A stretch of DNA of 64,000 nucleotides from Carya illinoinensis (lineage: Eukaryota > Streptophyta > Magnoliopsida > Fagales > Juglandaceae): assembly GCF_018687715.1 (NCBI RefSeq), contig NC_056764.1, positions 12,929,501 to 12,993,500 of the forward strand. Direction: 5' to 3'. The translations under genes and the position numbers were made by a program. Below the pieces are notes generated by a model. That model was not told the origin of the DNA, ran no database searches, and saw only the letters and a list, made by a program, of their open reading frames with translations. Below are positions 24,284 through 36,412 of the stretch, piece after piece (position 1 is the first letter of the stretch; every line of letters starts with the position of its first letter).

Positions 24284-27200
24284 TGTAACAGCCCGCTAGA
24301 AATTCAATTGTGAAATTTCTATTAACTTTAGGAACCTCGTGAAAACCCCATAAGTTTTCACGAATCCATTAATCGTATAGGTTTTTGTCTAACTACATAA
24401 TTAGTGTTATTATTTACTATGGTATCAGAAGTATGTTTTTGATTATTGGAGATAGTTAGAAGTGTCAAAATGTATTATGATTTGTGCCATTAGACTCGGG
24501 GGTTATTTAAAGTCTTATGGCGCAATAACATTTTTTCATATTTTCGGAAAAAATGTCTGTTCAAAACTGTAGATATTATTGGATAAAAAGAAATATCTTG
24601 AGGTAATTTTCGTGAATAGTATTGGGTAAAAATATTTTGAGTTGATTTTTATAGATATTATTAGATAAAAATATCTTAAGTTGATTTTTTGTAAATACTA
24701 TTGGATAGAATATTATGAGATAATCTTTTATAGATATTTTGGGTAGGAGAAAACTACACTCAACTCTCAACTCCAGCCTCATCTCTTCCATATCTCATCC
24801 ATAAGTATCTCCAGCCACCTCTCCCTACGAAATTATTTTCATTTATACTTTCCATTAAAAGAATATCAAACACTCTCTCTCGGATAGCTTTTAGGAGTTC
24901 TTTTGCACGCCCATTTCGAAGCTTTTGTAAGCGTTTTATCATAAAATTTCCTTCATATAAGTTGTTCCTTTTTTATTCTAGTTTACATGGATATATTATT
25001 TGCCTCATTTGAAGATCATTTGGTTAGTCAAATATTATATAAACTATAGAAAGGTCATTCTGGGAGATAAACTGGAGAATATGTTATAGTTTGGAGTTTG
25101 ACCAAGCTAATGGATAGATATTGGTCCGAAATTTTTATGGAGTTTTGTTAACATGTATATGTGACTATTGGTTGAGGATTTTTGCATGATTAAAGATTTT
25201 GATGAAAGATTTTCTTAGATTTAGAAACTTAGAAACTGGAAGAAGAAAAACAGTTTCTGTTTTGAGAAAGTTTAACTCTTTGGTGGTCTAAACCTGTTCC
25301 AATGACTTTAATAATTTTATTGGAGGATCCTAAGCATCTTATATACATGTTATATTATTATTTTGAAGATATTTGATGTTATTTTCAAAGATATGAAATT
25401 TTATGCAAAGAGATATTCAGATAAGCCAAAGTGTGGATATTCTTGGCTAAATTTATGTTTTGGTTAATTTCTAACCATGTGATCTTGAATTAGAAGCTTA
25501 TATATATCTTTTAGGACATCTTTTTAAACCATGTGATCGTTTGGTTTGAAGATCATATATTTATAAGTCATAGATCAAGAGATTTATCAAAACTAGTTGA
25601 GGAAAAAGTTTCTGTTTTTGGACTAAGTGTAAAACCAAAAACTCCAAATGTTATTTTGTGATTTTGGTGACTTTAGTTTGATGATTTAAAGCATGGTTGA
25701 TGTTAGGATGATATTATGAATATGTTAAAAGTAAGATTTGATTTTTGAAATTCTTGGAGATGTTTTGATTTAAGGTCAAAACTTGTGATTCAAGTGCTTG
25801 GATCTTTTTACAAAAAAAATTTGGTGTTAATTATTAACTTTTTCTAAATGGATGTTTTAAGTATGGTTTTTAACTTAGGATTGGAAGATGTTTGTTGCAA
25901 AATTTTGGTTTAAGCATGAATTTTGAAGTTGGAAGGAATTGCAACAAAAATCAAGGGAAATGGTCTATGAATGTTTCGGCCATAGTGTGTTCTTCATAGT
26001 TGTGTTTTGTTTTAAATTTTTTTGAATTGATATTTAAGTTTAGGACAAAATTTACATGAGGAATGTAAATTTTGGAAACTTTTGGAGTTAGTATACAAAA
26101 TCCTTAAGTTATGAGTAAAACAGTCATTTTCCCACATGTAGAGAGTAAAATAAAAATTTTACTCTTTAAGTTAGTATTTTCCATATTTCAAATTATTAGT
26201 GATTTAGTTCTAACTTTTAGAATCACTAATTACAGTTCCTCGTGATCGCACTTGAAGTTTTATAAGAAACGCAGAGATCGAGGTAAGTTAGCTTTTAACT
26301 TACTAGCAGTCTACTGTGTATGTGTGCTAAGTAAAGGAACTAAAGTGTATGTATGTGTGTTATCATATATGTCATGCCATGCCAAGTTATCACGTAATTG
26401 TCTATTATACAGAATTTATTCTGTCATCAATTTTTTTATCTGTTACATAATATATTCTGTCATGTATTACTGTACCTTACAAGTACGTCATGCTAAGTAT
26501 GCCATTTATTACATGTATGTCAAGTCATGTAATATTCACTATTGCAAGTATGTCATGTTAAATATGTTGTCTATTATATGTTATGTCATGTTACAGAATG
26601 TTTCTATCTCAAGTTGGTCATGTATTTCAAGTTATGTTCAAGTCACGTTATGTTACGTCAGGGCTTCAGTCATTTCGTATTCCAGTCACGTTTCATCTTG
26701 ATTACTTATGTATGGGGTCACAGCAATTGTAGCGCATACACTACGTGAGACACAGCAATTGTGACACATAGAATACATGGGGCCACAACAACTGTGGAGT
26801 ATGTATTTAAGCAGTTAAAGAATAAGTTTCCGTAGAATACATGGGGCCACAACAACTGTGGAGTATGTATTTTTCCATGTTAAGTCAAGTTTGTGTAGAA
26901 TACATGGGGTCACAACAACTGTGGAGTATATATTTACATGTAAAATACATGGGGCCACAACAACTGTGGAGTATGTATTTTTCATGTTAATTCAAGTTTC
27001 AAAGCAAGTTCATGCTAAGTCAAGTTTCAGATCAAGTTCATGTCAAGTCAAATTCAGTTCATGTTTCAATTTAAGTTATGTCAATTGTGCTATGTTGTAC
27101 GCCAAGTTATGCTTTAATTACTTATGAATTTGATTATGCATTTATGTTTTTACTGTCATCCATGCATTATTAGCTTGTGTGGAAGTTTTTTGTTAACTTA

Positions 27201-27671
27201 CTGAGATTTGTAATCAAATCTCACTTTGGTAGTCCCAACTACCATTCCCCCCAAATGGTAGATCTTGTTACAGGACCTGAACGAGAATCAGGAGCTAATC
27301 AACTAGACACAGTTGACTAAGCGACAGTGCGACATAAATGTTAATATAGTAATTAACGTAAATTACTACTTGTACGATTGAGTTGTATCTCTAGTACTTT
27401 TTGAATCATAACCATTTTGGACTAGTGTTGTGATCTTAGTTGTTCAATGTATTTTTATGTATGAAGTATGATTTAAGCATTTGAGATATTTTCAATTTGA
27501 TGCATAGTATTGCTAAAGAAAAAATTTATCCGCTGCTAATATTGCATATTGTTAGATGCATGTTAGGAATATTACATCTTATATGTCATGAACGGGGCAG
27601 GTAACCTTGTGTTGCATGTCTCAACGCTTCAAATGTCCGTCCGATCCCAAACAGAATTTAGGGGCGTCACA
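24284..27671 (+). mobile_element. Solo LTR of a gypsy-type element with perfect target duplication
   Basis: Runs from TGTAACAGCCCGCTAGAAAT (24284) to GGGGCGTCACA (27671), 3388 bp. It is flanked by identical TGCAT on each side (24279-24283 and 27672-27676). No primer site or polyprotein is present, so this is a solo LTR left by recombination between two LTRs. Terminal sequences match the unit at 17680-23524. Inside is a short tandem repeat region at 26771-26990. Confidence 0.85.
26771..26990 (+). repeat. Minisatellite within the solo LTR
   Basis: Four near-identical copies of GAATACATGGGG(C/T)CACAAC plus AACTGTGGAGTATGTATTT start near 26771, 26835, 26898 and 26943 (spacings about 64, 63 and 45 bp). 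Two degenerate copies precede at about 26714-26765. Spacers vary in sequence and length. Confidence 0.9.
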
Positions 27672-28224
27672 TGCATCTTCCAATACATGTTGCTTTTTTT
27701 ATTAAACTTATGTCCAACTATAATTTGTTTTGACCTTTTAGTCATTTGCTTAGTATCCCCAAATAGAATGTAATTATTATGCATCTTTACCCTATCATTA
27801 CAATCTCTTCATGCATCATATTAATCACTCCATCCGTCTTCAGTAAAAGAAATTTCAATAGATACTTGTGTAATCAGGTTTTTACATTAACCTATTTCTA
27901 ATCACATTTTGTTTATTGCTTAAACATATTATTTCAATAATATTTTTTTCCAACTAGGAAAACGTGTCATGTACATTACACTACAACTAGTGTGTGTGTG
28001 TGTGTAGGAATTAGAGGACAATTGGTCTCTTGCCCTGAGTCGTCCAGTAATTTATTTCCATTTATTTTCTTTTGTTGATTCAGATTCTTTAACATGGTAT
28101 GTTTTTTTCAAAAAAAAAAAAAAAAGGTTAGTCCCTAATTTTAAGATATATATTTTTTTAACACAAAATAGAAGTTTTGTCGAACAACTTGCAATAAGGG
28201 TGGGGCTAGGGCTGGGCCCAAGCA

Positions 28225-28229
28225 TATAC

Positions 28230-28288
<59 letters not shown>
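28225..28288. repeat. (TA)n(GA)n compound microsatellite
   Basis: Alternating TA to 28246 followed by about 21 GA units. Confidence 0.95.
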
Positions 28289-28289
<1 letters not shown>

Positions 28290-28725
28290 TTATAATGAAA
28301 TGATATCATTTTGGGTAATTCCAAAACGATGTTGTTCCATTATAGGGTTACCTACTTTTACGTGTATAAATATCCTACCTTTATATGTATAAATATGACT
28401 CTCTCTCTCCCAGTTGCCTCCCTTCCCCCCTCCTTTTCTCATGTCATGTTTTGAGTTTTCTCCCCCATTCATCAAGCTTTTCATGCCTCAATGACAGTGG
28501 CCAAGGCTCATAACCACCATCATTGACCTCCGCTTTTATCTCATTTCTCTTTTTCTCCCTCTTTCCTGCTCCTCTTCCTCTAAGCCGGTAGAGATTAGAG
28601 AATTTAGAACTTCTCTTCATAGTTCGTAACTTAATTGTCATTAATTAACAGCTAATGGATATGACTATGGGTGACACAAGAGTCTGTGACGTCGTGACAG
28701 GTCTTCAAGTGACCAAGGCTGATAA

Positions 28726-28833
28726 CCCACGATTGCAACCATGTCAACCATGGGCCATATAGATTTGCCCATGGATCTCTAAAGATCTGTGAATAAATCT
28801 ATATGACCCATGATCGCAGTCATGGTCCGTGGG
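28726..28833. repeat. Inverted repeat with ~40-bp arms
   Basis: The left arm 28726-28766 (CCCACGATTGCAACCATG ... ATATAGATTT) is complementary, with a few mismatches, to the right arm 28795-28833 (AAATCTATATGACCCATG ... CCGTGGG), separated by 28 bp. It could fold as a stem-loop in DNA or RNA. It may be a miniature transposon core; no target duplication was identified. Confidence 0.75.
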
Positions 28834-29471
28834 TCTTTTGTTCGATTTGTTTATTTTTTCTGAATTTTTTGGTTTTAAGTTTAGTTTTTGGTTTTTTTGT
28901 GGATTTGTAACATCTGTGACAATGTAATGTTTTGTATGATTTTGTTGTATTCATAAGTATGTTTGAGAAATTTGATCTATAAGATAGCGTGGTAGATGGA
29001 CTAGGCCAATTCTCCCCTCGATATCCAAACGGCCCATAGAGAGTGGTGCTAGGGTTCGAGTGCCCAAACTATCTCCCTCGCCCATGTGGGGGTGAGACAA
29101 GGGCATCCTAAATTTGGGGGGTGCAAGTAGCATCTCTACTCCTAGTACTCATGTTATATCCTACTATGTAAGTAAGATAATCTTGTCTGCTTAGGGAAAA
29201 AAAAAATAACCCAAAATTAAAAATTATGGACCATGGCACCAAGCAGTAGGGGAGGACAACAATTCTTCTCTTAGGCAATAATAGATGGTGAGGAAAAAGA
29301 GTGTCAAGAAAGAGTGTCAATAATAGATGGTAATATATATATTTATATATACATATATGAATTCTATATAAATACCTCAAAGCCTAAATTCTTTCTCTCT
29401 CCTATCATTTTCTCCTCCTCTTGCTGTCGTCTCTTATTTTCTCTCTCTTTTTTCCTTCTTCCCCTTCCTCT

Positions 29472-30855
29472 TGTGACTCCCTCAAATCCCCATGCACGGA
29501 CACGGGGAAATCGAGACGTCCGGATGATGACCTCACGGGTCATCACCCTATCGACGTGTGCCAAGTGTGTGTATAAACGAAGAATGTGCACGAGAAATAC
29601 GCAGCGAAAAGCAAGTCAATAACTAAGTACCGGAATTTTTTCTTGTTTAATACAAAGCTATTCCAAAACGTACATAAATAAAATATTACAAAACACGCAT
29701 ATAATATAATATCAAATACAAAGCATAACATCAGCAACCCGGCGGAGCCGCATCCTCGGGCTCAGCCTCCTCCTCCTCATTCTCGAACTCTGCACCAAAA
29801 GCTACGGAACCAAAAATGATACCGCAGGTAAGTAAAACTCAAACACTACCAGATAAAAACACATAGAACTCAAGCAACAAGGATGCAAGAAAAGCCAATG
29901 CACATGTCCCGCAAAACCACATTTTTACCACGCACGCCAAAAACCCATTTGGTTCATAAAAACATATCCTTAAAACCAAGTCTCGCCATTATCCCAGATA
30001 ATGACCCAAACCACCATTTTCCCAGAAAATTGATCAAAAGCCTCGAAACCAACCTCGCCATTTTTCCAGAAAATGGCCCACATCCGAAAACCATAAAAAC
30101 GATCCAATTATGCATGCACCATGATCTCCCCTAGGGATCATCCGCACACCCTGGCTCTGTGTCACACCGCAGGTAACGACCACGCATGTGACACCAACAC
30201 GAGTGATGCCCAGACTCGCGCCCAGCGCGTACCTGACCAGGCCATCCTCTAGTCCCCGCCACTCTAAGGACCACGGAGTCGACACGACAACGTTACCGGT
30301 TTGGAAAATACTTACAGCGCTATATGGCAATTTTAGAAAACACCCGGCGTTGCAAACGGCGGAGAAAAAGCAACGTTACAGTGAAAATTCACTGTGGCCG
30401 TGGGTTGTGAAATACCCACTTTTGAACGGGGACAAACCAGGGCTTGGGATTGATAGGGAATGGTCTAGGGATGATTGTGAAGCTATTGGAAGTGGTGGTT
30501 GGCCGTGGGTGGCGGCGAAAACGCCGAAGAGAGGCCGGATTTCCCAAAAAGGAAAGCTAGCTCGTGGGAGCTGTTCCAGTGGTCGTTGGAGGCCGAAAAT
30601 AGGTGGGTTAGGACGGCAAGGGACCGGTGATGAAGTGGTGAAGAAATGGTGGTCGGAGGTGGAGCGACGGCGGTGGATCGGAGCAAAAACCGTGCAGGCT
30701 TTGAAGGGCTTTTCCGACCAAACGACCGGCCGGATGGCAGTGGGTTTTGGTGGGGAGGTGCGCCGGAGGGAGGGGAGTCAAACGGTGGCGGTGGTGAGCC
30801 GCACGGTGGCCGGACGGCGGCAGGTCGAGGGTTTGAAGGCTCCGGCGTGAGAGAG

Positions 30856-30943
<88 letters not shown>

Positions 30944-31307
30944 GGGGGGGTCGACGCGGGAAGGGGAAGGAAAAAAAAAGAAAAGAAAGAAAAAAGAAAA
31001 AAGAGAAAAAGAAAGGGAAAAAGAAAGAAGAAAAAAGAGAAAAAAAGAAAAAGAAAAAAAGAAAAGAGGTGTAGGGAAGGAAGATGAGGTCTAATCCTCA
31101 GTCCGGAAAAACAAAACTAGACCGCCGCAACGAGATTTAAAAACCGTAAAAAGGAAACAAACTAAAAGAAATAAAACACAACATCAATTAAATAAATAAA
31201 AAAAAACCAATTTTAAAGCGCAATAAATTAAAATAAATAAACTAATATATTAATTAAAATAAAAACAACCATTTCAGCGAAAATACAAGCGAAAGCGGGT
31301 CATCACA
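29472..31307 (-). repeat. Gypsy array outer LTR (3' LTR, copy A)
   Basis: 1836 bp. On the plus strand it starts TGTGACTCCCTC and ends GGGTCATCACA. Relative to the LTR at 43320-45502 it lacks about 370 bp (the equivalent of 44147-44516), with the join at GTTACCG/GTTTGG near 30300. It contains a (GA)n run at about 30860-30945 followed by a purine-only stretch to about 31073. Basic, Arg-rich antisense open frames across it are not genes. Confidence 0.9.
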
Positions 31308-31320
31308 ACCTCCCCCCCTT
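31308..31320 (-). other. Polypurine tract of the left internal region
   Basis: The minus strand reads AAGGGGGGGAGGT directly before the 3' LTR (TGTGATGACCCGC). The copy at 38215-38227 serves the right internal region. Confidence 0.85.
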
Positions 31321-31424
31321 AAAAACAAATTTCGTCCTCGAAATTTGCAAGATCAACCACCAACTTAAAGCAAGCCACATAAAAGTAGATAAACCAACTG
31401 TGACCAAGATTAAGATACATACCT

Positions 31425-34400
31425 TCATCCTTCAAACAAATACGGGTACTGCTCCGTCATGTCTGCTACTCGCTCCTAAGAGAAGTCTTGAGCTAACGGA
31501 TCTCCCCAAGCCACCTTAACCAAAGGTATCGTCTTGGACCTCAACTGTTGCTCCTTCCAATCTATGATCTGCGACGGAACAACTTCATAAATGAGATCCG
31601 GTTGCAACTGAATACCCGCTGGGTCGACGAAGCGTGGCTCTTGCTGTCCAAAGCTCTTCTTCAGGGATGATACATGGAAGACATCATGAATATCCCCAAA
31701 ATATCCTGGCAAAGCAACTCTATAGGCGACGGACCCTACCTTCTCCAGAATCTGAAAAGGGCCGACATACCTCGGATCCAACTTCCTCTTCTTACCAAAA
31801 CGCTTAACACCTCTCATGGGAGAGACTTTGAGATAAACCCAATCACCAACTTCAAAAGACAACTCTCTCCTCCTGGTGTCAGCGTAGCTTTTCTGGCGAC
31901 TCTGAGCTGCCGACATTTTATCTCTGATGATCCGGACTTGGCTTTGCATTTCTTGAATTATTTCGGGTCCAATTATCCTACTCTCCCTGACTTCATCCCA
32001 ACACAAGGGCGACCTGCACTTTCTCCATAAAGAGCTTCGTAGGGAGCCATCTAAATGGTCGCATGGAAGCTGTTATTATATGCAAACTCGATGAGCGGCA
32101 AATGGTTTTCCCAACTCCCTTGAAATTCCATGACACATGCTCGCAACATGTCTTCAAGGGTCTGAATGGTGCGCTCTGACTGGCCGTCTGTCTGCGGGTG
32201 ATATGCAGTACTGAACTTCAACTTAGTACCCAAAGCTGCCTGCAAACTCTTCCAGAACTGCGACGTGAACCTCGGGTCTCGATCTGACACTATACTCTTT
32301 GGTATGCCGTGTAGCCACACTATCTCCTTGACATACAAGCGGGTCAACTTACCCAAAGAGTCGGTGTTATTAACAGGCAGAAAATGAGCACTCTTCATTA
32401 ACCGGTCAACAATCACCCAAACAGAATTTTTCCCACTAGGCGTTCTCGGCAAACCCACTACAAAGTCCATCGTGATGTCATCCCATTTCCACTCAGGAAT
32501 AGGGAGGGGTTGGAGCATACCTGCAGGTCTTTGATGCTCGGCCTTCACTTGACGGCATGTGTGGCATTTCTCAACATATAAGGCAATATCCTTCTTCATT
32601 CCATCCCACCAATAATTTTTCTTCAAGTCCCGATACATCTTTGTACTGCTGGGATGAACTGAATAAGGGGCCGCATGAGCTTCTGCCATGATTCGTTCTT
32701 TGAATTCCGAATCCTTGGGGACCACTCTGCGATCTCGATACCGAAGTATCCCATCGTTATCCATGCTATAATGCAACGACCCTCGAGATTTTCTGACTCT
32801 TTTTCGGATATCCAGCAGCTTCGGATCCTTCCTTTGAAGAGTCTTCAATTCTTCAAAATCAGTTACCCGAATATCAAGAACTGAAGATAAAATCTCTTCT
32901 TGCTGCGAACTCTCTATAAGGAGCCTTCTCATCCCACAAAGCAACGAATCCAATTCTGACGGCTCGGCTTCATCCTCCAAGTGTGACTTCCGGCTCAAAG
33001 CATCAACAATTATATTAGCCTTCCCCAGATGGTACTTGATCTCACACTGATAGTCACTGATTAACTCTAGCCATCGCCTCTGCCTCATATTCAGATTTTT
33101 CTGAGAAAACAAATGCTTCAAGCTCTTGTGATCAGTAAATACCTCGCAAGCTTCCCCATACAAGAAGTGCCGCCAGATCTTGAGAGCAAAAACAATCGCA
33201 GCCAATTCTAGATCGTGCGTCGGATAATTCTTCTCATGGTCCTTTAGCTGACGAGATGCATAGGCAACAACTCGTCCTTCCTGCATAAGGACACAACCCA
33301 AACCAAACTTAGACGCATCACTGAAGACTACGAAAGGCTTATGCGGTTCTGGGAGCGCTAACACTGGTGCCGTCGTCAACCGGTTCTTTAAGTCCTGGAA
33401 GCTTCTCTCACATTTCTCTGACCAAACAAACTCTGTATTCTTCCGAGTCAAAGCTGTGAGAGGTCCGGATAAGCGAGCAAAACCCTCTACAAATCTTCGA
33501 TAGTAATCGACGAGCCCCAAGAAACTACGGATCTCGCGCACTGTAGTCGGGCGCTGCCATGACAAAATGGCTTCTACCTTACTAGGATCAACAGCCACTC
33601 CATCTCGGGAAATTACATGCCCAAGAAATTTAACTTCTTCCAACCAGAATTCACACTTGCTGAGCTTGGCGTACAGTTGGTGTTCTCTCAATTTCCCAAG
33701 TACCAGACGAAGATGATACACATGTTCTTCAACATCTCGGGAATAAATCAGAATATCATCAATAAATACTACCACAAAGGAATCCAGATAAGGTCGAAAC
33801 ACTCGATTCATTAAATCCATGAAAGCAGCAGGGGCATTAGCTAACCCAAACGGCATCACCTTAAATTCATAATGCCCATACCTCGACCTGAAAGCAGTCT
33901 TAGGCACATCCTTGTCTCTGATCCTCAGCTGGTAGTATCCCGACCTCAAATCAATTTTAGAGAACACGGCTGCTCCTTGAAGCTGATCAAATAAATCATC
34001 TATCCGCGGGAGAGGATATTTATTTTTTATGGTTACCTTATTCAATTCCCGATAATCTATGCACATACGGAGGGTTCCATCTTTCTTTTTAACAAACAAA
34101 ACTGGTGCACCCCACGGTGAAGTACTAGGCTGAATAAATCCCTTCTCTACCAGCTCTTGCAACTGAGTCTTCAACTCTTTTAATTCAGCCGGTGCCATGC
34201 GATAAGGAGCTTTATGCACAGGAGCCGCTCCAAGTTCCAAGTCTATAACAAACTCCATCTCCCGCACAGGGGGTAGTCCGGGTAAGTCATCCACAAACAC
34301 ATCGGGAAATTCTTCCACAACTGGAATGTCTGCCAACGACTTCTTCTCAGATGGCGTGGACACCATCTGAACCAAGAATGCATCCGCTCCCCATGCAATC

Positions 34401-34809
34401 TCTCTTCTTGCTTGAATCGCCGATATAACTATCGGCTTTTCTTTTAATTTACTCCCCGCAAATTCCAGACAATCACCATCTGGAAGCTGAAAGCTAATTT
34501 TCTGACTTCTGCAATTAATACTAGCAGAATATTGGTATAGCCAATCCATTCCGAGGATGATATCAAAACCCAACAGCTTGAATACTACCAAATCAGCATC
34601 CAAGAACCTTCCCTCAAAATTTAACGGGCATCCCAAAGCAACCTTGGAACACCACACCATTTCACCATCGGGTAGAGCCACTACCATAGACTTCGGCAAC
34701 GGTTCCGTAACCAAATTACACACCCGCGCAAACATGGAAGATACAAATGACTGCGATGCACCGGAATCAAACAAAGTACAAGCATAAAACTCATACAAAC
34801 GGACTCTTC
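31425..34809 (-). pseudogene. pol: Gypsy pol (protease-RT-RNase H-integrase-chromodomain), left copy, broken
   Basis: Open from exon 2 at 34809 to a TAG at 32051-32053. Order: protease [11 protein letters not shown] (catalytic Asp present); RT with [13 protein letters not shown] and catalytic FIDDILIYS; RNase [11 protein letters not shown] through [10 protein letters not shown]; integrase CHTCRQVK zinc-finger part, [18 protein letters not shown] and DGQSERTIQ carrying the Asp/Asp/Glu positions. Then come the TAG, a one-G deletion near 32021-32027 (frameshift), and a further TAG at 31476-31478. The C-terminal IPLVKVAWG...QYPYLFEG resembles a chromodomain, which in chromoviruses guides insertion by binding chromatin. 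The natural stop is at 31425. SFLGLVDYY replaces the usual SFLGLAGYY. Confidence 0.92.
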
Positions 34810-34904
34810 CTGAACCAAACACATCAACCCATGAAATCCAAAAAGCAAAGAATAAATCAAATACACCAAAATTAAATCCAACTTAAAATTAAATTAATCC
34901 ATAC
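34810..34904 (-). other. Predicted 95-nt intron between gag and pol (left copy)
   Basis: On the minus strand the junctions are ACAG|GTATGGATTA and TTTGGTTCAG|GAAGAG. The segment is T-rich and contains the gag stop. Exon 1 ends one base into a codon and exon 2 starts at the second base of a codon, so removal joins Gag to protease in frame. Unspliced, pol is in a different frame from gag. The 59346-59444 intron has the same ends and phase but is 99 nt. Confidence 0.75.
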
Positions 34905-36117
34905 CTGTAATTACTCCAGCATCATGGGTCGCTGGCGCCTCATCATCCACCTCTCCAGGTGTGACAGCATAAACCCGGGCTTGCACTGTTTGTCTCGGGT
35001 TTGTTCTTCCACCGCGTCTACCTCCACGGCTTCCTTGAACTGTTCTTGGACATTCTCGGGCAAAGTGACCCTGCTGGCCACAATTATAACATCGAGTTCC
35101 ACTAGGTTGGCACTCACCCACATGGGCTCTATTACAAACTCCGCAAACAGGCACACGTCCTCCCATGCGAAAACTTGAGGATGCTTGCGGTCGAGTCCCG
35201 GTCCGCTGAACAAATTTCTGAGGCGAACCCGAGCTGCTTCCTTCACCAGAAAAACTCCGCCTCTTATGCCCTGGAGGGGAGCCCATACTCAGATTATTTT
35301 CTCGTTCCACCAGGGTGGCCACATCCACTAATTCCTGAAAAGTGGATATCCGATGGCTGACCACCATAAGGCGTATATCAAGGCGTAGTCCCTCCTGAAA
35401 ACGATCAGCTCGCATCTCCTCTGTGGCGATAAGGTGAGGAGCAAATCGCTCAAGTTCTATGAATCTCCGGGCGTACTGTTCCACTGTCGTGCCCCCTTGG
35501 ACCAAATCTGAGAACTCTCTCGCCTTTTGCTTCCTTACCGATGTGGGAAAGAAGCAGTCATTAAACTCCTTCTTGAAGCGCTGCCAGGTCACCGCAGCAA
35601 AAGGCCCCAATTCTGATTCCAGCATCACTCTCTTGGTATCCCACCAATCCGAAGCAGTGCCTCGCAAGAGATAGCTGGCGTAGAGTACCTGTTGCACCTC
35701 GGTGCATCCACACACCTTAAATGTTCTCTCCAGGTCCTTGATCCACTTTCCAGCTCAAAGCGGATCCTCTTCTCCAGTGAAGTGTGGAGTCCTATGCGCC
35801 AGGAAGCGCTCATAGGTGCACCCAGCTTGCACCATGCTGCTAGATCCTCCCGGGTAAGGCCAAGGCCCTCCCTGATACGGCCAAGGACCTCCTGGTTGCG
35901 GCCAAAATCCTTCTTGTTGCGGACAAGGCCCTCCTTGTGGCGGCCAGGGACCCCCTTGCTGTGGCCAAGGTCCCCCTGGTTGTGGCCAAGGCCCTGTCTG
36001 TTGTGGCCTATAATTTTGCTGCATAAACTCCGTCATCTACCTTATGGCTTGAGCTATGGAGTCGTCTCTTGATGTATTGTCCCGTGGCTCCTGAGTAGAT
36101 TTCTTTGGCCTTCCCAT
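34894..36117 (-). pseudogene. gag: Gypsy gag, left copy, with two in-frame stops
   Basis: Starts at ATG 36115-36117 (context GAAAATGGG, first residues MGRP). Stops occur at 36037-36039 (TAG) and 35755-35757 (TGA) before the frame closes at 34894-34896. Seven imperfect GPWPxQG-type repeats follow the N-terminus (about 35830-36005). The capsid domain follows (ASDWWDTKRV; TWQRFKKEFND; EQYARRFIELERF). Near the C-terminus are a CGVCNRAHVGEC partial knuckle and the full zinc knuckle CYNCGQQGHFAREC. Gag would form particles and bind RNA. It differs from the right copy at one noted residue (Leu versus Arg in DIRxMV). The last codons lie inside a predicted intron (34810-34904). Confidence 0.9.
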
Positions 36118-36396
36118 TTTCCTGCCACCACAACCTTTGACCCCCTTTCAGAAAACAAAAACAAATAAAACTAACAACCAACAAAAACAGAACCAAAGAC
36201 CAACACCACATCACAGAAAACAAAAGAAACCAACTTGCAAAAACATAACCAAATAAATAAAAACAAACAAACAAGCTCAAACAAATAAAAAAAATAAAAC
36301 AAATCAAATAGCTGTACTTAACATAATTTTCAAAACATAACTTTAAAAAGCATTCTGGTACTACCTACGGGACATATGGTTTTACCCAGAGCCAAA

Positions 36397-36410
36397 CCGC
36401 TCTGATACCA
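36397..36410 (-). other. Primer binding site of the left internal region
   Basis: The minus strand reads TGGTATCAGAGCGG two bases after the LTR end, matching the 3' end of plant initiator-Met tRNA. Confidence 0.9.
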
Positions 36411-36412
36411 CC

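Larger units (their letters stand above)
27672..29466. other. Non-coding sequence between solo LTR and the gypsy array
   Basis: Contains a (TG)n run near 27991, a (TA)n(GA)n microsatellite at 28225-28288, a CT-rich patch at 28398-28440, an inverted repeat at 28726-28833 and a CT-rich patch at 29390-29471 where the gypsy array is inserted. No gene recognised. Confidence 0.5.

Noticed and set aside
24576..24942. Overlapping minus-strand open frames of 60-71 aa inside the solo LTR
   Set aside because: One contains imperfect repeats of an FLPN(N/T)I-like unit arising from repeated AT-rich DNA in the LTR; no homology recognised.
26771..26990. Regularly spaced repeats considered as a CRISPR array
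   Set aside because: Only four copies with spacer lengths varying from a few to about 25 bp, inside a plant solo LTR, no cas genes.
30188..31074. Long open frames (220 and 142 aa) antisense to the gypsy LTR, and the identical ones at 37129-37982 and 44481-45271
   Set aside because: They lie on the strand opposite to the element, run into Arg-Glu and Lys repeats from (GA)n and purine tracts, have no domain, and follow the GC-rich composition of the LTR.
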